A stretch of DNA of 64,000 nt. Source: Atherix ibis. Its lineage: Eukaryota; Arthropoda; Insecta; Diptera; Athericidae. Within the stretch, counting starts at the first letter, position 1. Every line of letters begins with the position of its first letter. Shown here piece by piece: positions 1 through 12,226 of this stretch. Made by a program: the position numbers and the translations under genes. Below the pieces are notes generated by a model, which was not told where the DNA came from, made no database searches, and was given only the letters and a program-made list of their open reading frames with translations. The stretch covers positions 24,452,233 to 24,516,232 of the forward strand of contig OY282610.1 in assembly GCA_958298945.1 (NCBI GenBank), read 5' to 3'.

Positions 1-1790
1 TTTAGATTGAGAAGAATCTACACTGATAGAGTCTAAACCTTAGAATCAAGTCCACTATAACCTCAAGACAGTAAAAATTTTGATCCCACTCAATTTTTAA
101 TTGAATTAAAATTACTTCCCATGCTACCATAGAACTAATAGAAATATTTTCTCAATATGAATCGCTTTGACCTTAAAACTATAAAAATTTAGGATCTTAA
201 AATATAAATTTTGGATATTTTTAAGAAAACAAAATTTTAGAATCTCTCTTTTGAAAGGTATTGGAAGTCCTATTATGACTTTATAGAACTTCGCATTTAG
301 GACCTTCTAGAAATTTAAATAAAAATCAATCGATACCAAAATAAAATGAGCCCGACTGAGGCAATACAAGAACCAGAGACACCTCCTCTATGACCTCAAG
401 TAGAATAAAAAGGAGGGAATTTCCTTCGAAATTACTACGAATTTAATTAATATGTATTCAAAGGACCAAAAAGATATTAATTGAAGCGGTAAGTAATAGA
501 CTAGCATCTTTGCTGTGACCTGAAGAATACGAAATTTCTAAATGTCCATTAAAATTATACAAAATTCTAAACCACATCCTTTTATAGTGCAAGGAGGTAC
601 ACATTAAATGCATGCCAAAAATCTTTTGCAAACCGATAAGTAAATAGTATAAAATATCCTCCAAATTTATTAGATATTAGCAACATAGATTAGATACAAA
701 AATCCAATACAAACATGAGCAGCCTACCGGACTCTTTCTCCTAATTGTCCCCTGAAAAAAGCCCACTCCGATTGAATGTATTCAGTCACGTTATGACAAT
801 TTTCTTGTTGGATATTCAAAATTTGTAAAATTCTTTTTTTAGTTTTTAAAATTTGATTTGTTAGTGTTATTTTTGTCCTAGTTTAACTTTATCAGCTTTT
901 CACTTGCAAAAATTTTTATTTGAATTTTTTTCTTTAGGCAAATAGAAACTCACATTTCCAAATACTCGATGGGATATGAAAAAATATTCTTCGAAAATTC
1001 GTCTACAAAAATAAAATGAATTTTTATTCATAATAAAGATAATCCTAACTTTATCTTATCGAAAAGTTAGGATTATCTTTTTATATATTAAAAAGTGTAG
1101 TAAAAAGATTACGTTCGAATTTGTTTCTTCATAGTTTTTCCTTTTATATCAAAAAGAAAATTACTTTGACTATCAACTATCATATTAAGATCGTCTGTCC
1201 GATAGGAAACATGAACAAATATTTTATTTCTTAAAAATAATATTTATTATAATAAATTGGCATTTTTAATATAATGTAAAAAAATACAAATATTTATAGT
1301 TAGATGAACCAGAGGGTGGTCGGGATATAACTGCACTAACATTTTGATAAGATTAGTTTGAAAATTTTAGTACTGCTCCGATCGAAATAAATCGTTACAC
1401 AATTTCCGATGTGATTGAAAATATACAAAAAATAAAGAAAATAAAATTTTCTATCAAAAAAATATATTTAAATAACTTTTTTTCATGAAATCGGTTGGTA
1501 ATAAAAATAAATCCTGACTTTAGGGAAAATTCGATGAGATCTTCTCATGGTCTGAACTTTCTATAATTTTTAATCCAAGAAGCGTCTACTTGGTCAAATT
1601 TCATTCATTATTTTAATTTCAGTGAAATTGGTAAATATTTAAAAATAAACTAAAATCAAAAACCCAAATAAGGTCAGATCGAAAGATTTTTAATGAAAAT
1701 TTGATTTTATAATTATTGAGAAATGGTAGACTTTAAATTATGTCAAAATAATGGATGCAAAGCAAACATAAATTATACTCACAAATCCGG
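1..1790. other. AT-rich sequence without recognised gene
   Basis: I see no coding region here. The sequence is AT-rich and mostly non-repetitive, with a perfect short inverted repeat at 1035-1080 listed separately. The one open frame near 458-664 (minus) has no recognisable motif and is about what chance gives in this composition. Confidence 0.6.
1035..1080. repeat. Perfect 18-bp inverted repeat (hairpin)
   Basis: The arm AAAGATAATCCTAACTTT at 1035-1052 is repeated as its exact reverse complement at 1063-1080, leaving a 10-base loop. It could form a stem-loop, or be the fused ends of a small inverted-repeat element. No function can be assigned. Confidence 0.7.
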
Positions 1791-1799
1791 TATTAAATT

Positions 1800-3765
1800 G
1801 TATTCCGAGTATATCAGAAAATAATACCTTCAATATTATCGTAAAATAGGATCTAAAATTATATTGAAAAATTTGATCTAAAATTATAGCAGAAAATCCG
1901 ACTAAAAATTATTTTCTAAGATCAGACCTAAAATTACGAGTATATCATAAAATTAGACGTAAGGAAAACGCCACAAAATTAGATCTTGGATTTTATCGTA
2001 AAATAGGATCTAAAATTATATAAAAAAATTTGACCTAAAATTATAGCAGAAAATCAGACATAAAATTATTTTCTAATGTCTGACCTAAAATTACGAGTAT
2101 ATCAGAAAATTAGACATAAAGAATATCCAGAAAATCCGACCTTAAATTTTATAGTAAAATGGGATCTTAAATTATAGCAGAAAATCAGACATAAAATTAT
2201 TTTCTTAGATCAGACCTAAAACTACGAGTATATCAAAAAATTAGACGCAAAGAAAATCACCAGAAAATCTTACCTTGAATTTTATCGTAAAATAGCATCT
2301 AAAATTATATAGAAAAATTTGACCTAAAATTATAGCAGAAAATCAGACATAAAATTATTTTCTTAGATCAGACCTAAAATTACGAGTATATCAAAAAATT
2401 AGACGCAAAGAAAATCACCAAAAAATCTTACCTTGAATTTTATCGTAAAATGGGATCTGAAATCATATAGAATAATTTGACATAAAATTATAGCAGAAAA
2501 TCAGACATAAAATTATTTTCTTAGATCAGACCTAAAATTACGAGTATATCAAAAAATTAGACGCAAAGAAAATCACCAGAAAATCTTACCTTGAATTTTA
2601 TCGTAAAATAGCATCTAAAATTATATAGAAAAATTTGACCTAAAATTATAGCAGAAAATCAGACATAAAATTATTTTCTTAGATCAGACCTAAAATTACG
2701 AGTATATCAGAAAATTAGACGCAAAGAAAATCACCAGAAAATTTTACCTTGAATTTTATCGTAAAATGGAATCTGAAATCATATAGAATAATTTGACATA
2801 AAATTATAGCAGAAAATCAGACATAAAATTATTTTCGTAGATCAGACCTAAAATTACGAGTTTATCAGAAAATAAGACCTTCAATATTATCGTAAAATAG
2901 GATCTAAAATTATATTGAAAAATTTGACCTTAAATTATAGCAGAAAATCTGATTAAAAATTATTTTCTGTGATCAGACCTAAAATTACGAGTATATCATA
3001 AAATTAGACGTAAGGAAAACGCCACAAAATTAGATCTTGGATTTTATCGTAAAATAGGATCTTAAATTATATAAAAAAATTTGACCTAAAATTATAGCAA
3101 AAAATCAGACATAAAATTATTTTCTAATGTCTGACCTAAAATTACGAGTATATCAGAAAATTAGACATAAAGAATATCCAGAAAATCCGACCTTAAATTT
3201 TATAGTAAAATGGGATCTAAAATTATAGCAGAAAATCAGACATAAAATTATTTTCTTAGATCAGACCTAAAATTACGAGTATATCAAAAAATTAGACGCA
3301 AAGAAAATCACCAGAAAATCTTACCTTGAATTTTATCGTAAAATAGCATCTAAAATTATATAGTAAAATTTGACCTAAAATTATAGCAGAAAATCAGACG
3401 TAAAATTATTTTCTTAGATCAGACCTAAAATTACGAGTATATCAAAAAATTAGACGCAAAGAAAATCACCAGAAAATCTTACCTTGAATTTTATCGTAAA
3501 ATAGCATCTAAAATTATATAGAAAAATTCGACCTAAAATTATAGCAGAAAATCAGACATAAAATTATTTTCTTAGATCAGACCTAAAATTACGAGTATAT
3601 CAAAAAATTAGACGCAAAGAAAATCACCAGAAAATCTTACCTTGAATTTTATAGTAAAATGGGATCTGAAATTATATAGAAAAATTTGACATAAAATTAT
3701 AGCAGAAAATCAGACATAAAATTAGTTTCTAAGATCAGACATAAAATTACGATTATATCAGAAAA
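1800..3765. repeat. 158/131-bp satellite with 1051-bp higher-order unit
   Basis: A tandem array whose monomer carries the blocks CAGACCTAAAATTACGAGTA, TTATCGTAAAATAG and AATTATAGCAGAAAATCAG. Using the TTTTCTTAGATCAG block as anchor, monomers start at 1915, 2072, 2203, 2361, 2519, 2677, 2835, 2966, 3123, 3254, 3412, 3570 and 3728. Spacings are 157, 131, then four times 158, then 131, after which the 157-131-158 order begins again. Each anchor recurs exactly 1051 bp later, so there are nearly two copies of a seven-monomer higher-order unit. The 131-bp monomer lacks about 27 bp of the 158-bp form. No coding potential. The array stops where the LINE relic begins. Confidence 0.9.
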
Positions 3766-4475
3766 TTGGCACTGGAAAAATTGATTCGTGATTCAGGGAT
3801 TAGCATGAGGACTACCATCCTTATTAAGTCTGCTTAGATCTTAACATACATACTCAGATGATATAGCCATAATATGTTGGTCAGAGAGATCTGTACGAGA
3901 GACCTTCATCAAGATTGAGGCGGCAACAAAAATCTTGGACTACACAATAATGTAGGCGAAACAAAGTACATGGTGGCAGCGTCGGTATCGAAGACAAGAA
4001 CAATTAGGACTTCAAAAGATTTAAATCACTTTCCTATTTGGAGTCAAGGGTCAAACCTGATATTAACAAGGAGTAATAAATAGTCAGTCTAAATTGTTTG
4101 GCTCGAACTTGGGTTCTATTGCAATTTTTTAAATGCATTGAAGAGGAGGATTTCTGGGAAAAAAATTTGGCCCTCTAATTGAGGATGAATGATTACGGAG
4201 CCTATTTAACAATGAGATCCTGTAGCGTTACCGCGACCGTCCGGATGTCGATAAAATAAATGATAATAGGCTGCGGTAGGCTGGATAATTAGTTCGTATA
4301 GATGATAAAGACCCTATCTGGAAAACTTTTAGTAACTCCATCTATGGTCCGAGAATACGTGGAAGTTAAGATGCCAAAAACATGGTGAGAGTGTCGAAAT
4401 GAAAGACCGAGACGTATGTAGTTCATTCAGCAGGTCTAGACCAGACTCCAGGTTGTCGTGCCATTTACAATGAAA
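3766..4475 (+). mobile_element. Degenerate non-LTR retrotransposon, RT C-terminal part
   Basis: Remnant of the reverse transcriptase of a LINE. In the plus frames one reads LALEKLIRDSGIS, then a YSDDIAII box (the YADD catalytic motif of RT, at about 3850-3875). A frameshift leads to a VGETKYM block near 3950-3975. Further on comes FGPLIEDE, then RYRDRPDVDKINDNRLRW at about 4222-4275, and a C-terminal RPDSRLSCHL-type end near 4440-4470. These blocks occur in this order in arthropod LINE polyproteins. Several stops and frameshifts show it is dead. The 5' portion (endonuclease and N-terminal RT) is absent, as in 5'-truncated copies. The same family recurs at 13524-15245. I leave the clade open. 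Confidence 0.8.
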
Positions 4476-5514
4476 TTTTATCAGGAGCAGTGTTCTAAAA
4501 TCTATTCATGCATCCGAAATTTTATTGTTTAGAATTAATCTTAAAATTTTGTTTCACGTGAAAATTAAATCTACAATGTTCTCGTATTTAGATAAATGTT
4601 AGGATCCTTAATTCTGAATGATAACAAAACATCATCAGGAACTGATAAATATTATTGTTTAGATACGATTTTCTATTAGAACAATAATATTTGTTACAAA
4701 AATCTGTTTTTCCTTAAACTCACTATAAATAAGCTAACCTAAATTCTATCTATACAAAAATCCTCTCCAATAACTTCTACCCTTTTCTATGGCATATTTC
4801 AATATAAAAAAAAAAACCAACATAAAATTATACCATCGTAATGTTCAGTCTACCCTAAATTAGCAACAAATCAGAACAGCCCATTTCAATCAATTGTCTG
4901 ACGGATGAACAATATTACAAACAGAAACTATTCAGAATATGCCAAGACCAGATCGAAGCTTATTCAGGCATTCAGTTCGCATGGTTGACCATCAACCACC
5001 AAGGATACTAAAATGCACTTTTCTTCTTATTATTTATTCGTTTTTATTCCATCTTTATAATGATTCAACTCGTGCTATCTTTAATGTCCTTGCCAGTAGC
5101 TACCATTTACTATGAGAATAAAATTTCTTCTATTATCATCACTCGTACTTCTGATATTACTACTCAAATACGAGTGCTTGTTAAACTATAATAACCAAAA
5201 CCATCATGAAAATACGAGTAGTTAACATATTCTATGTTCATGTTCACCGCATGTTTGGTTTAATGGTAATTAGTTAGAGCCATACTAGCTTTTAAGAATA
5301 ATTCAATGCGTCAATCATATTATTTTGAAGCCTTGAAAAATTTATGATAATAAATATCAAAAAACAATAAAACTTTTAAATAGTTTTTATAAGATTATTG
5401 ATATCGTAGGTAGGTCTCAAAAAATTTTATTTCAATTAAGACGCAGAATAAAAATTGGAAGTTTTTTTTTCGCAAAAAATATAACCTCAAACAAATACAC
5501 AAAAAAAATACACG

Positions 5515-5550
5515 ACATAACCTCAAAAATAAATTTTTTTTGAGGTTAAA
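5515..5550. repeat. Short inverted repeat with TAACCTCA ends
   Basis: The sequence reads TAACCTCAAAAA, a short AT loop, then TTTTTTGAGGTTA, giving a stem of about 12 bp. A similar hairpin with the same terminal TAACCTCA/TGAGGTTA occurs at 7197-7231, so the two may be remnants of one small foldback family. The evidence is only the shared termini. Confidence 0.5.
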
Positions 5551-5907
5551 TTTAAGATTTTGGATCAGTATTGATAAGCGGAATTGTATCAAGAAGAGTC
5601 TTTTTAGATCCTGCTCGGTGAAGCCATTTCATCCCATTTTACGTTCACCAACTAAATTTCAGATTGAATCTCTTTTTATGGATACCTCTTCATTCATTCC
5701 TATGGTATGTACTACTTATAATTACGTCAACTATTTTTAATTTCAGGACCATATTTCTAATAAAGAAATATTCTATCAAAGTAACCAAGTCCTGCTTCAT
5801 CATTTTCCATGGTCTTGAGCCAAATATTAAAGTCGGCAGTGTTGAGGTCTAACAAGTCTGTACCTTGATATATTTGGATCAAAAAAAAATATACTCGAGA
5901 TAAATAA

Positions 5908-5975
5908 AGCTCTAAAAGTGAGGCTCTGAAAGTGAGCTCAATTCTTCTAAAAGTGAGGCTCTGAAAATGAGCTTA
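5908..5975 (+). repeat. Two-copy 38-bp direct repeat
   Basis: The block TCTAAAAGTGAGGCTCTGAA followed by ARTGAGCT occurs twice in a row, offset by about 38 bp. Only two copies are present. It is probably a local tandem duplication. Confidence 0.6.
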
Positions 5976-6144
5976 AACTATATTTTCGAAAAGAGATTTT
6001 ATTTTTATAACGGATTATCCACTTTGTAATTTGGAAAAAACTATTTTTGTTATTTAATTTTTAGTTTACTATATAATTTTTTTCATACAATCATTATTTC
6101 TGCTAAAGTTTGCCATTTAATAATTTTAACTGATTAGTTGACAA

Positions 6145-6530
6145 TAAAATATGTCAAACGTACGCCAATTCAATGCTGCAACAACCGACTTTAAATGGTG
6201 GCATTTCAAAGAAATTTTTTTTTTAGGCGATGAGGCTCGTTTTTTACTAGGCAATAATCAAAACTATCATTTATAAGGTTTTTAAAATCCATAAGTAACT
6301 GTAAAAAAAAGCCACTGTATCCATAAAAAATGGCTGCCTGGTGTGAATTTTGTTCTGAATGTGTCATTTCTTTGTATATGAAGAAGAAGAGACCATTACC
6401 TCTTATTGCTATGACCAAGTTTTTGGTTTTCAACAAAACAATCCCACAAACCGCATAACGTGGTAAATTTTGAATTAATTGCACAAAATATTTTCAGGAC
6501 GCATAACTTTGAAATTTGACATTTTACGAT
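6145..6530 (+). pseudogene. Decayed DDE transposase relic, copy 1
   Basis: Plus-strand fragments read in shifting frames as GDEARFLLGNNQNYHL (about 6221-6275, matching a catalytic SDEAHF-type box), KMAAWCEFCSECVISLY (about 6327-6375) and an end near 6497-6520 resembling FPGRVIS. These blocks, in this order, belong to an insect DDE transposase family related to IS630-Tc1-mariner, often with a later RSCDLTPLDFF box that is not visible here. Frameshifts and stops are frequent. The flank before the first box (GTACGCCAATTCAATGCTGC) is shared with the copy at 16010-16440, confirming common origin. No terminal repeats were found. Confidence 0.6.
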
Positions 6531-9500
6531 TTGCGATTGTTTGCATTTCTTTTCTGCAACTTTTAAAAAAATCATACTAATTTAGATAATTTGCATACCA
6601 AAAAGTACTTCAAAATGCACATCCATCAAGTAATGGCCGAATTACAGTTTGAAATGTTCAAAAAAGTAATTCAAAAATTTCAACCCTAAAAAGGCTCCAT
6701 TCTTATAGGAATAAGAAGTCTCGTGGTAGTTATTTAATAAATTTTATACTAAATACATAATGGCAAAAGTAAACAAATATAATTAAATACTAAATTTTTA
6801 TTATATTTTATTTAGTTTTACTTTACAAATTGCAAATTGGATAATTCTTTGTTTCGTTATTGTGACATTTTATCCTTGCTAGTGGATAAGTATTTTATTC
6901 CTTAAGAAAATCCTTAGTATAATTTTGTTATTATTTTAATGCCTAGACCTTTAGAATAGGCTATTGTCTCCAAAGCTACGAAAGACTCTGGGATACCATG
7001 ATGGCTGCCCCGAAGTGTATCTTGTATATCATTAGAATATGCAAGTAGTTACTACTAGACCTAGGCCCTGATTCACTATTTTTCAAGATAAAAATTAAAC
7101 AGATCAGTAAGTATTTAGTAGTTTTTTTTAATCTTAAATACTTGGAGTTATTTTACTCGTAGAAAAAGAACAAACCTAAAAAATTCCACCACCCAACATA
7201 ACCTCAAATTTCATATTTTTTCTGAGGTTATGTTTACGTTTCCAGTTGACTTTAGTCCTTTGAAAAATAAATTCAAGAAAATTATAATTAAGAAAAAAAA
7301 AAAACAATCAACCACGGCTTACCTTTTAATCTCGATAAAAAAAAATACTATCATAACGCCATCTAGGAGAATTTACACAAAAACAAACATAATTCACATA
7401 ATCCTTCGTTGAGAAATCCTTTTTTTAAAAATTATAAAGACACATTTCTATTCGTTAATTACGATAATTGATGCAATAATGGATTTATTTTTTTTTTCGA
7501 TTCACTTTGACGAAAATATATCGAGTCCTTTTTAAAGAGAAAATTTATAAGCTTTTACTATTTTTAAGCTTTAAATTTTTTTTCAAAAACTTAAACGTTT
7601 ATTAAGTGAACTTTTTTTTAAAAATATTTTTTCTTTTGCTTTTACATATGGTATTTTATTGAGATAAAAGATATTTTTTTTTAAGAATAATAAATGGTTA
7701 TTTTTGTTTGTTTTTGGAAATATAAATAAGTTAGAAGCTGAAAGAGTTCTTATGGGTGAAAACTCTTATGCTACAATCACATTCTGTGCTCTTTTTTTTC
7801 CTTTGCCGTCATAGAAATTTATTCGCTTTTAGTAAACTTTACGTATCTTAGTTATTGTACAACTGCAGTATATGGGGAAATGGAAAATGTATAAAAAAAC
7901 TGTTCAGCTTAACTCCCCTAAGAATAAAAGCATCGAGACACAACTCTCCGGGAGCAAAGTAAATTAAGTCAATTCAGTCAATTCAGTGAAACGTTGAAAA
8001 TCTTTCCATGCGGTTAACTGAACATGATTGAGCAATTTTCATGAGTATCCTGATTCTGATCCTTGTTTGTTAATTGTTTATGCCGTTGCGATACGGACTA
8101 CGATAATTGATGATATGTCACTGTTCGAGATGTGTTTGCTCTTTCATTGGTAGGAAGAAAAAAAATTCAATATGGAAAAAATTCAAAAGAACAAGAACGC
8201 AACACTGAATACCATTTGTAAGTGAATGATTGTGAACTGCCGAACAGCATCAAATGGTAAATAGTTTTTAGACCGATTAAGGGTCAATGGAATCACTTTT
8301 ATCCAATGATGATTTAACTTGGAGTAGTGTATAAGTCATAAAAAAAATTTCTGCCCTGTCTAGTTCGTCCCATACTCGAACCTGGACAGTAACATTCTCT
8401 AGGTGCCTTCAGATATTGTATGCTTATTTTACTTTTCACTTATCAAGCCTGACAGTCATCAAATATTTTGTAGTCTTCCCAAAAAATTCCCAGATCAAAT
8501 AGAGCAAAAGCTTTAGACCCCAAAAATATGACCTTCAATTTGAGACTCATTACCTCTAATCTAAAATTTATAGACCTAAGTTTATGATAGTTTTTAGCCT
8601 ACAATTTTGAGCCTATACGTACCAAAATCTCATCGCAACTTACCATTCGTTATAAGATTAAAAAAAAACAAATTTCTCAAAAAGAGAGGCAAAAAAAAAG
8701 TAAAACAAAAATTATATCTGAAATAGGGGATAAAAAAAGGCCAACTAATCGGAAAATATCAATTTCAGTCCATTGCAAATGTGCCCGAAATGCGACCATT
8801 TGCTGACGATGCGGGTCCAAAACTGGTATACGAGTAGTCACTTTGCCACTCTAGGCATTTCCACATCCACTTAACTATAATTCGGTAAATTGGACAAAAT
8901 ACATTCGAAGATGCAAATAAATAAATAAATTTCGAAATCGATTAATTTTTCAACAGTCAACAAAATACGAATACGACTTATTGGAACAGGAACGAGAATA
9001 ACACGAGCAAAGAGAAGACAATAAACACAGAAGACCAATTTGCCAATTACAACGATTGTCACCCCAATTTGTCGGAGTGCCTGGACGACATTATTTCCAG
9101 ACGGCCAGTATCTGAACGCACAAACATCGAATATATTGCTTCTTGTATGGCAGGCAGTTAACCCCATGCAAAAGCATCCCTGCCGAATCTGAAAGGAACT
9201 CCTGCCGATAGGGGATGAGTTCAAAATAAATAAATATGCGTGCAGTAGAAATAATTTGCAAGTGAAAAGAGTCCGGGGCCCCAGTGTGCCAATCTGCCTC
9301 GATATCTGCATGCGTTTGGTGACCGGTAGGCCGCTCTCGGCATGCACTGACTGCTCTGGCAACACTACACCATCCGAATTCAATATTGCCAGTATTTTCT
9401 ACTATGTCCCCCCGGCTTCCAACACGAATTCCAAGATTGCTGCGAGCAAAAACCATAATAATTCGACAATGGATTGTTGACGACTAACAACAGAAACGAA

Positions 9501-9685
9501 CTGGAATATTTTATATCGGAGCATGTCCTTTGCACAGTATTTTCCGTTTGGCATTGGCATTTGTTTTTTTCTTCTTTCAGTTCAGCTTAAATTTTTTTTC
9601 CTGGGGTCAATTGCAATCAACTAAACGGTCAAAGTGATGTTAAATTGTTAACACGAGCCATTTGACATATGCGACTAATTCGCCT
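6531..9685. other. Unique sequence, AT-rich then GC-richer, no gene assigned
   Basis: 6531-8740 is AT-rich with poly-T runs and nothing recognisable apart from a small inverted repeat at 7197-7231. 8740-9685 is GC-richer, with overlapping open frames on both strands at 8871-9480 (up to 170 codons, minus). None shows a known domain, a plausible splice structure or a clearly coding composition, so I do not call a gene. This island could be regulatory or conserved non-coding DNA. Confidence 0.5.
7197..7231. repeat. Short inverted repeat with CATAACCTCA ends
   Basis: CATAACCTCA at 7197 is mirrored by TGAGGTTATG ending at 7231, with an AT-rich loop. The terminal sequence matches the hairpin at 5515-5550. 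Confidence 0.5.
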
Positions 9686-9732
9686 GAATTGGATTGGATT
9701 GGATTGGATTGGATTAGATTGGATTGGATTGC
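9686..9732 (+). repeat. (GGATT)n microsatellite
   Basis: About nine consecutive GGATT units with one interruption (AGATT). Simple 5-bp tandem repeat. Confidence 0.9.
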
Positions 9733-9989
9733 TCGAGCAGACGGGAACGGGGCTGTTGGAGGCAGTTTTCGGTGAACATTTTTATTATCCTCCGAAATGG
9801 CCGGAGCTGTTCAGAATTGCAAACCCTCCTTATTACGAGTATTGTTAGTGTCGATATCGGCACAGTTTCAACTGCTCTCTTTGTACTTTGCCTCACACAG
9901 GCTTGCGAGATTTGCCTATACTTTCTATTCTAGGATTTCTGTTTTTTTTTGCCCAGATCCTTAATTTTTGTCTTCTAGACATTTTTCGT

Positions 9990-11060
9990 TAGTAACAAAT
10001 AATTTTTTATCTTACAGTGGCTTATTCGTTTTTTAGGTATATATATAAAATTACGTGCTTAGGACATTAAAATGTGTTTAAGGTCTGAAAATAAAATTAA
10101 ATATTTTTGATAATTTTCAATTGCTTATTCGTTATTCGGTAAAAATATAAAATTATATACTTAGGACCTTAAAATGTGGTTAGGGTCCAAGCATATATTT
10201 TTATATTTTTGATACTTTCCAATTGCTTACTAATTTTTTGGTAAAAATATGAAATTAAGTGTTTAGGACATTAAAATGTGTTTAAGGTCTGAACACAATA
10301 TTTAACATTTTTGAAATTTTTAAATTAATTATTCATTATTAATTAAAAATATAAAATTATGTGCTTAGGACCTCAAAATTTACTAATTGCCTATTCGTCA
10401 TTTGGTCAATATATGAAATTATGAGTTTAGGACCTTAAATTTACTTACTACTAATTCGTTTTTTGGTAAATATATGAAATTTATGTGCTTAGGACCATAA
10501 AATATTGTTAAGGTCTTAAGCACATATTTTTATATTTTTGATACTTTCCAATTGCTTATTCGTTTTTCGGAGAAAAAAAAATGTATGAGCTTAGGGCCTT
10601 AAAATTTGATTAAGGTCTAAGCACATAATTTCAATTTTTTTATACTTTTCAATTGCTTATTCGTTTTTTGGCAAAAACAAAAAAAATATGTGCTTAGGAT
10701 CTTAAAATGTACTTATTGTTAATTTGTTTTTTGATAATTATATGAAATTGTTCTTTGGACCTTAAAATATATTCAACGTCTGAATACAAAATTTAACATT
10801 TTTAATATTTTTAAATTGATTAATCGTTATTCGGCAAAAATATAAAATTATGTGCTTAGAACCTTAAAATGTATTAATTACTTATTCGTTTTTTTGCTAA
10901 AAACATAAAATTATGGTCCTAAGGCTTAGGACCTTAAACCGCAGTTAAGGTCTAAGCACAAAATTCAATATTTTTGATACTTTCTAATTGTTTAGTAGTT
11001 TTTTGGGAAAAACTATGAAATTATATATTAAGGCTTTATAAAATTAACGACCTCAAAATT
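9990..11060. repeat. 102/62-bp satellite with internal dyad
   Basis: Degenerate tandem array anchored on TGCTTAGGACCTTAAAAT. Anchors lie at about 10061, 10163, 10264, 10367, 10429, 10491, 10593, 10696, 10756, 10858 and 10928. Spacings are about 102 bp, mixed with a short form of about 62 bp that lacks the downstream 40 bp. In the long form GCTTAGGACCTTAA is followed closely by TTAAGGTCTAAGC, so each long monomer contains a dyad that can fold into a hairpin. The short form has lost the second arm. No coding potential. Confidence 0.85.
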
Positions 11061-11600
11061 TAACAGGCCTCCAAACTTTTACAATTTTCCCTTTTAGTTT
11101 TTTCAATATTTTTAATATGATTTTTGACGTATACCAAAATTTAATTGTTATACCATAAAAAAAAATTGGTACAAATTTAAAAATTTGTATAAAATGGAAA
11201 GATTTGTTTTTGTACTTTTCTATTAATTCTAAAATAAATTTTTTTTTAATAATATGGTAAGTAGAAAATAAAATCTATTTATGACCTCAGAGAGCTAAGT
11301 CTGGTGTGTACGTACAGTTTTTGATTATAATTTCATATAATAAACGATTATTCATTTTAGAGTTTGGCAAATATATTCTCATTCTATTTATTAGTTTAAT
11401 GAGAAATATATTATTAAATATAAAACTTGTTTATTTTTAAATTGCCATTTTATATTGCAGATTATTTAATTCAGTACATACTATAAAGTTCTACAGAATA
11501 TAACCTATTTGGATGGTGGTTTTTGGGTTTTTTTACCTCACAAAATTTTTTTCAGCAATGCGACTTATTTATTGCTTGGTAGATACATTAATATGGATAA
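11061..11600. other. AT-rich sequence without recognised gene
   Basis: Nothing recognisable is seen between the 102-bp satellite and the next transposase relic. Confidence 0.5.
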
Positions 11601-11760
11601 AGAAAAACGCATGGGTTATTATTAAAAAAACAATTGTAACCGTACAAAACTAACTATCTGGCTTGAAGTCTCTTTGAAAATGACAGAGAACCGACCCCTA
11701 GCGTCAATTCAGAGCACTACTGGCATATGATAAAGTACTTTTCTTCGAACTAAATTTAAA
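11600..11760 (+). pseudogene. Decayed DDE transposase relic, copy 2
   Basis: A very short remnant. In shifting plus frames it reads TIWLEVSL, then FENDREPTPSVNSEHYWHM (about 11658-11735). This corresponds to the block read as FENEDGNTVTINSEHY in the copy at 16010-16440. Nothing else of the protein remains. The assignment rests on similarity to the other copies in this window. Confidence 0.5.
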
Positions 11761-12226
11761 GATTTTAATATTTAAATATATTTGGTTATAAAAAAAAAAC
11801 AGTACCATAAGTCTAAGAATAGGATACATTTCGACTTTATTTTGTAAAAAAGTACTCATCATACGAAATGTCGAATTTTGGTGATGTCATGTGGCCTCCA
11901 GCCAGGATCGTTCGATTTGACGTTGCTTTTACACCTTTTTTTTTGGTAACTTATAGAAAATATTTACTTTATACAGATAATATTTAAATATTAGAGCATA
12001 TAATAACTAGCATCCTTAAAACAATGGCTGAATTATAGGCTGAAAAAAAAATACCTCAAAATGATCCAATTCTGCAGGAAGTTTCATGGCAGCTATTTGA
12101 ATAATGTTATTTTTAATAAATCTAAATTCTAAAGTATAAAATATTGATAATAAGAAAAAAATTTTTGAGGGTTTGTTTTTACTACAATTTTTAGTCTTAA
12201 TCCAATTTTTTGGAGGGTTTTTTTTC

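Larger units (their letters stand above)
4480..6140. other. AT-rich sequence without recognised gene
   Basis: No gene seen. It contains a small inverted repeat at 5515-5550 and a direct duplication at about 5908-5975, listed separately. Short open frames at 5395-5852 lie over the inverted repeat or are low-complexity Phe/Leu/Lys strings. Confidence 0.55.

Noticed and set aside
8871..9480. Overlapping open frames of up to 170 codons
   Set aside because: Frames overlap on both strands, lack known domains and splice structure, and have composition expected of non-coding DNA in a balanced island.
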